Source: JAKSCF01 sp028279945
GTDB taxonomy: Bacteria > Bacillota > Clostridia > Peptostreptococcales > JAAYPU01
Direction: 5' to 3'
Assembly: GCA_028279945.1 (NCBI GenBank)
Contig: JANQMT010000108.1
Location: 1 to 32,920 of the forward strand
Length of the DNA: 32,920 nucleotides
The translations under genes were made by a program, and so were the position numbers. Positions within the stretch are counted from its first letter, which is position 1; each line of letters opens with the position of its first letter. Shown piece by piece: positions 31,484 to 32,920 of this stretch. The notes beneath the pieces are model-generated. The model searched no databases. It worked only from the letters and a program-made list of their open reading frames with translations, and was not told where the DNA came from.

Positions 31484-32653
31484 TCAGCGTAGTTTCGATG
31501 AATCAAAGGGTATGTTATTTGTTTCAAGAGTATAGATAACTCGTATTAGTTTTTTTGCCACGTGTGACATTGCAACCCGATAGGGTTTACCTTCATTTCT
31601 CTTCTTTGCATAGTATTCGGCAAATACCATATTGTGCTGGATAAGAGGCATACAACAGTTCATAATAGCATAACGAAGATGAGAAGAACCTCGTTTTACC
31701 ATCCTGCCCTTGTGTTCAGAAATACCAGACTGATAATAACCGGGTTCAAGACCTGCAAAAGACAGCATCTGGTTTGGAGATTTAAACTTTGATATATTAC
31801 CAAATTCAGAAATAATAATGGCAGCAGAATTAGGTCCAATACCTGGAATGGTTAATATCTTAGGATTTAAATCTTTAATTAAATGGAATATTTCATCATC
31901 TAAAGTATTAATTTGGATGGTAGACTGCCTGTAGAGCGATAACAGACTCTTAAGCTGTGCTTCAAAGAGAGTATTGTTTTCACCAATCGTATTCTTTGCA
32001 AGTTGCCGAAGCTGTAGAAAACGTTGCATGGAAAATTTCCCTCTGGAAACCTTGCGAAGTTCATCGTATGATTTTGAATGCATACGAGAAATTTTATCAG
32101 CAGACCTATACTTCTGGAGTATATAAAGAGCCGTTGCACTAAAACGTTCTTTAAAAAAGGGCTTAAATTCAGGAAAAATATGGTCTAAGACATTGGTCAT
32201 TTTAACCATATAGAAACTTCGTTGACGAACAAGAGAATCTCTAAGCCTAGTTAATGACTTTAAGGAGTACATGTGATAAAATCCAAATTGATAGGGTTTG
32301 TAATCCACAGTCATTAGCCAACGAGCAATGGATGCACAGTCGATTGCGTCTGTCTTAGTACGTCTAAGCGTTTGTGAGCGATTAAACTTACTGAGTAGAA
32401 CAGGATTAAACTCCATGAAGCTGTAGTGGGCTTTTTCAAGGAATAGTTTAAGGTTAAGGGCATAATGACCAGTGGCTTCAAACCCTATCCTTATTTGATT
32501 AGAAGACCCAATAGTTTCAAGAACTTTCTTTAGCTTGATAAAACCATTATGGTTGTTTTGAATAGTTAAACCATCACAAATAACTTCACCTGTTTCCGTA
32601 GTAATAAAACAATTGTGTTTGTACTTTGAAATATCAATACCAACAAAGTACAT
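31484..32653 (-). CDS. IS110-family transposase
   Basis: A 389-residue IS110-type transposase. The N-terminal RuvC-like DEDD domain starts VGIDISKYKHN (first Asp), followed by FEATGHYAL and KTDAIDCASIARW with the other acidic residues. The C-terminal Tnp domain has IPGIGPNSAAIIISEFG and the HKGRMVKRGSSHLRYA stretch with the catalytic serine. It appears intact. AGGAGG lies nine bases before the ATG at 32653; the frame extends 11 codons further but starts poorly there. Confidence 0.93.
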   Translation of the reverse strand: MYFVGIDISKYKHNCFITTETGEVICDGLTIQNNHNGFIKLKKVLETIGSSNQIRIGFEATGHYALNLKLFLEKAHYSFMEFNPVLLSKFNRSQTLRRTKTDAIDCASIARWLMTVDYKPYQFGFYHMYSLKSLTRLRDSLVRQRSFYMVKMTNVLDHIFPEFKPFFKERFSATALYILQKYRSADKISRMHSKSYDELRKVSRGKFSMQRFLQLRQLAKNTIGENNTLFEAQLKSLLSLYRQSTIQINTLDDEIFHLIKDLNPKILTIPGIGPNSAAIIISEFGNISKFKSPNQMLSFAGLEPGYYQSGISEHKGRMVKRGSSHLRYAIMNCCMPLIQHNMVFAEYYAKKRNEGKPYRVAMSHVAKKLIRVIYTLETNNIPFDSSKLR

Positions 32654-32680
32654 AATGGACACCTCCTTTAAAATTGATTG

Positions 32681-32841
32681 ATGCACTGTATGGTTTCCAC
32701 AAAAGTTCCGACTATGTGATCACGTAAATAAAAACGTCAAGCGTTAACTAACTGATTACCAATAAAGACGAAAATTTGTGGTCTGAGTCACCTCGCAAAC
32801 AGTCAAAGCTGTAAATAAATAACAACAAATCCACAGTGCAT
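32681..32841 (-). ncRNA. Candidate IS110 bridge-RNA region
   Basis: A perfect 9-bp inverted repeat, ATGCACTGT (32681-32689) and ACAGTGCAT (32833-32841), bounds about 143 bp of non-coding sequence upstream of the transposase gene. In IS110-group elements the bridge RNA, which pairs with donor and target DNA, is encoded in the non-coding end upstream of the recombinase gene. No loop or guide was assigned; the placement is by analogy. Confidence 0.4.
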
Positions 32842-32870
32842 AATTATTATATAACTGAAAAAAGGAAATA

Positions 32871-32910
32871 AAAAATCCAATTACCTCTTAATTAAGAAGA
32901 TAATTGGATT
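32871..32910 (-). terminator. Terminator of an unseen gene to the right
   Basis: AATCCAATTA (32874-32883) pairs with TAATTGGATT (32901-32910) around an AT-rich stem continuation. On the minus strand it is followed by TTTTTT. It probably ends a minus-strand gene beyond the window. Confidence 0.65.
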
Positions 32911-32920
32911 ATACGTGTAT

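Larger units (their letters stand above)
31430..32841 (-). mobile_element. IS110-family insertion sequence (ends approximate)
   Basis: One intact transposase gene with a non-coding stretch of at least 190 bases upstream of it. IS110 elements lack conventional terminal inverted repeats and target duplications, so the ends cannot be fixed by eye. The right limit given is the end of the inverted repeat at 32833-32841, the left limit the hairpin after the gene. Confidence 0.6.

Noticed and set aside
1..32920. tRNA, rRNA, CRISPR array, replication origin or integrated prophage
   Set aside because: No cloverleaf, repeated-spacer pattern, DnaA-box cluster or phage structural genes could be recognised by eye. 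A tRNAscan or CRISPR search would confirm this.

Overview
The window is AT-rich DNA from a low-GC, endospore-forming Gram-positive, most likely an anaerobic member of the Clostridia. Evidence for this is spoIID, spmA and spmB, an AbrB-type regulator with a four-cysteine tail, a RicT/YaaT gene beside holB and tmk, and an oxygen-sensitive glycyl radical enzyme with its activase. Coding is dense, Shine-Dalgarno sequences are strong, and operons are short. I recognised no rRNA, tRNA or CRISPR array.

Layout. Positions 1-1329 (+) hold the 3' part of a type-II NADH dehydrogenase fused to a DoxX-like membrane domain. Positions 1498-6938 (+) are a probable operon: polyprenyl diphosphate synthase, UbiD, UbiA and UbiX family proteins, then the ATPase and permease of a NitT/TauT-type ABC importer with no binding protein. 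The four enzymes match the late steps of the futalosine route to menaquinone (MqnL/MqnP/MqnM type), and the NADH dehydrogenase would be a natural user of that quinone. Positions 6983-11321 (+) encode a CHASE4 hybrid histidine kinase and a sigma-54-dependent NtrC-type response regulator. Positions 11650-15378 (+) hold two sodium:solute symporters. Each is preceded by a textbook -24/-12 promoter and a shared upstream element at nearly the same distance, so the kinase/regulator pair probably controls both. The second symporter is coupled to a 45-residue membrane peptide missed by ordinary ORF length cut-offs.

From 15436 to 19398 (-) come spoIID, murA and spmBA. On the plus strand follow a small DUF948-like membrane protein and an AbrB-type regulator (19708-20384). 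Positions 20416-24547 (-) are a housekeeping cluster transcribed as small membrane protein, tmk, holB, ricT, a TlpA-like lipoprotein and trmN6. Positions 24646-27001 (-) encode a YjjI-type glycyl radical enzyme and its YjjW-type activase, preceded by a 160-bp structured element between a good promoter and the ribosome-binding site. Then come ridA with a decayed membrane gene behind it, a PAP2 phosphatase, a membrane diguanylate cyclase whose TTG start overlaps a small ORF interrupted by an in-frame TAG, a two-domain multicopper oxidase, and an IS110-family element with a candidate bridge-RNA region near the right end of the window.

The most interesting items are the duplicated sigma-54 symporter regulon with its mini-subunit, the quinone operon carrying an orphan ABC importer, the structured leader of the glycyl radical enzyme operon, the IS110 non-coding end, and a thioredoxin-fold lipoprotein that has lost both active-site cysteines.
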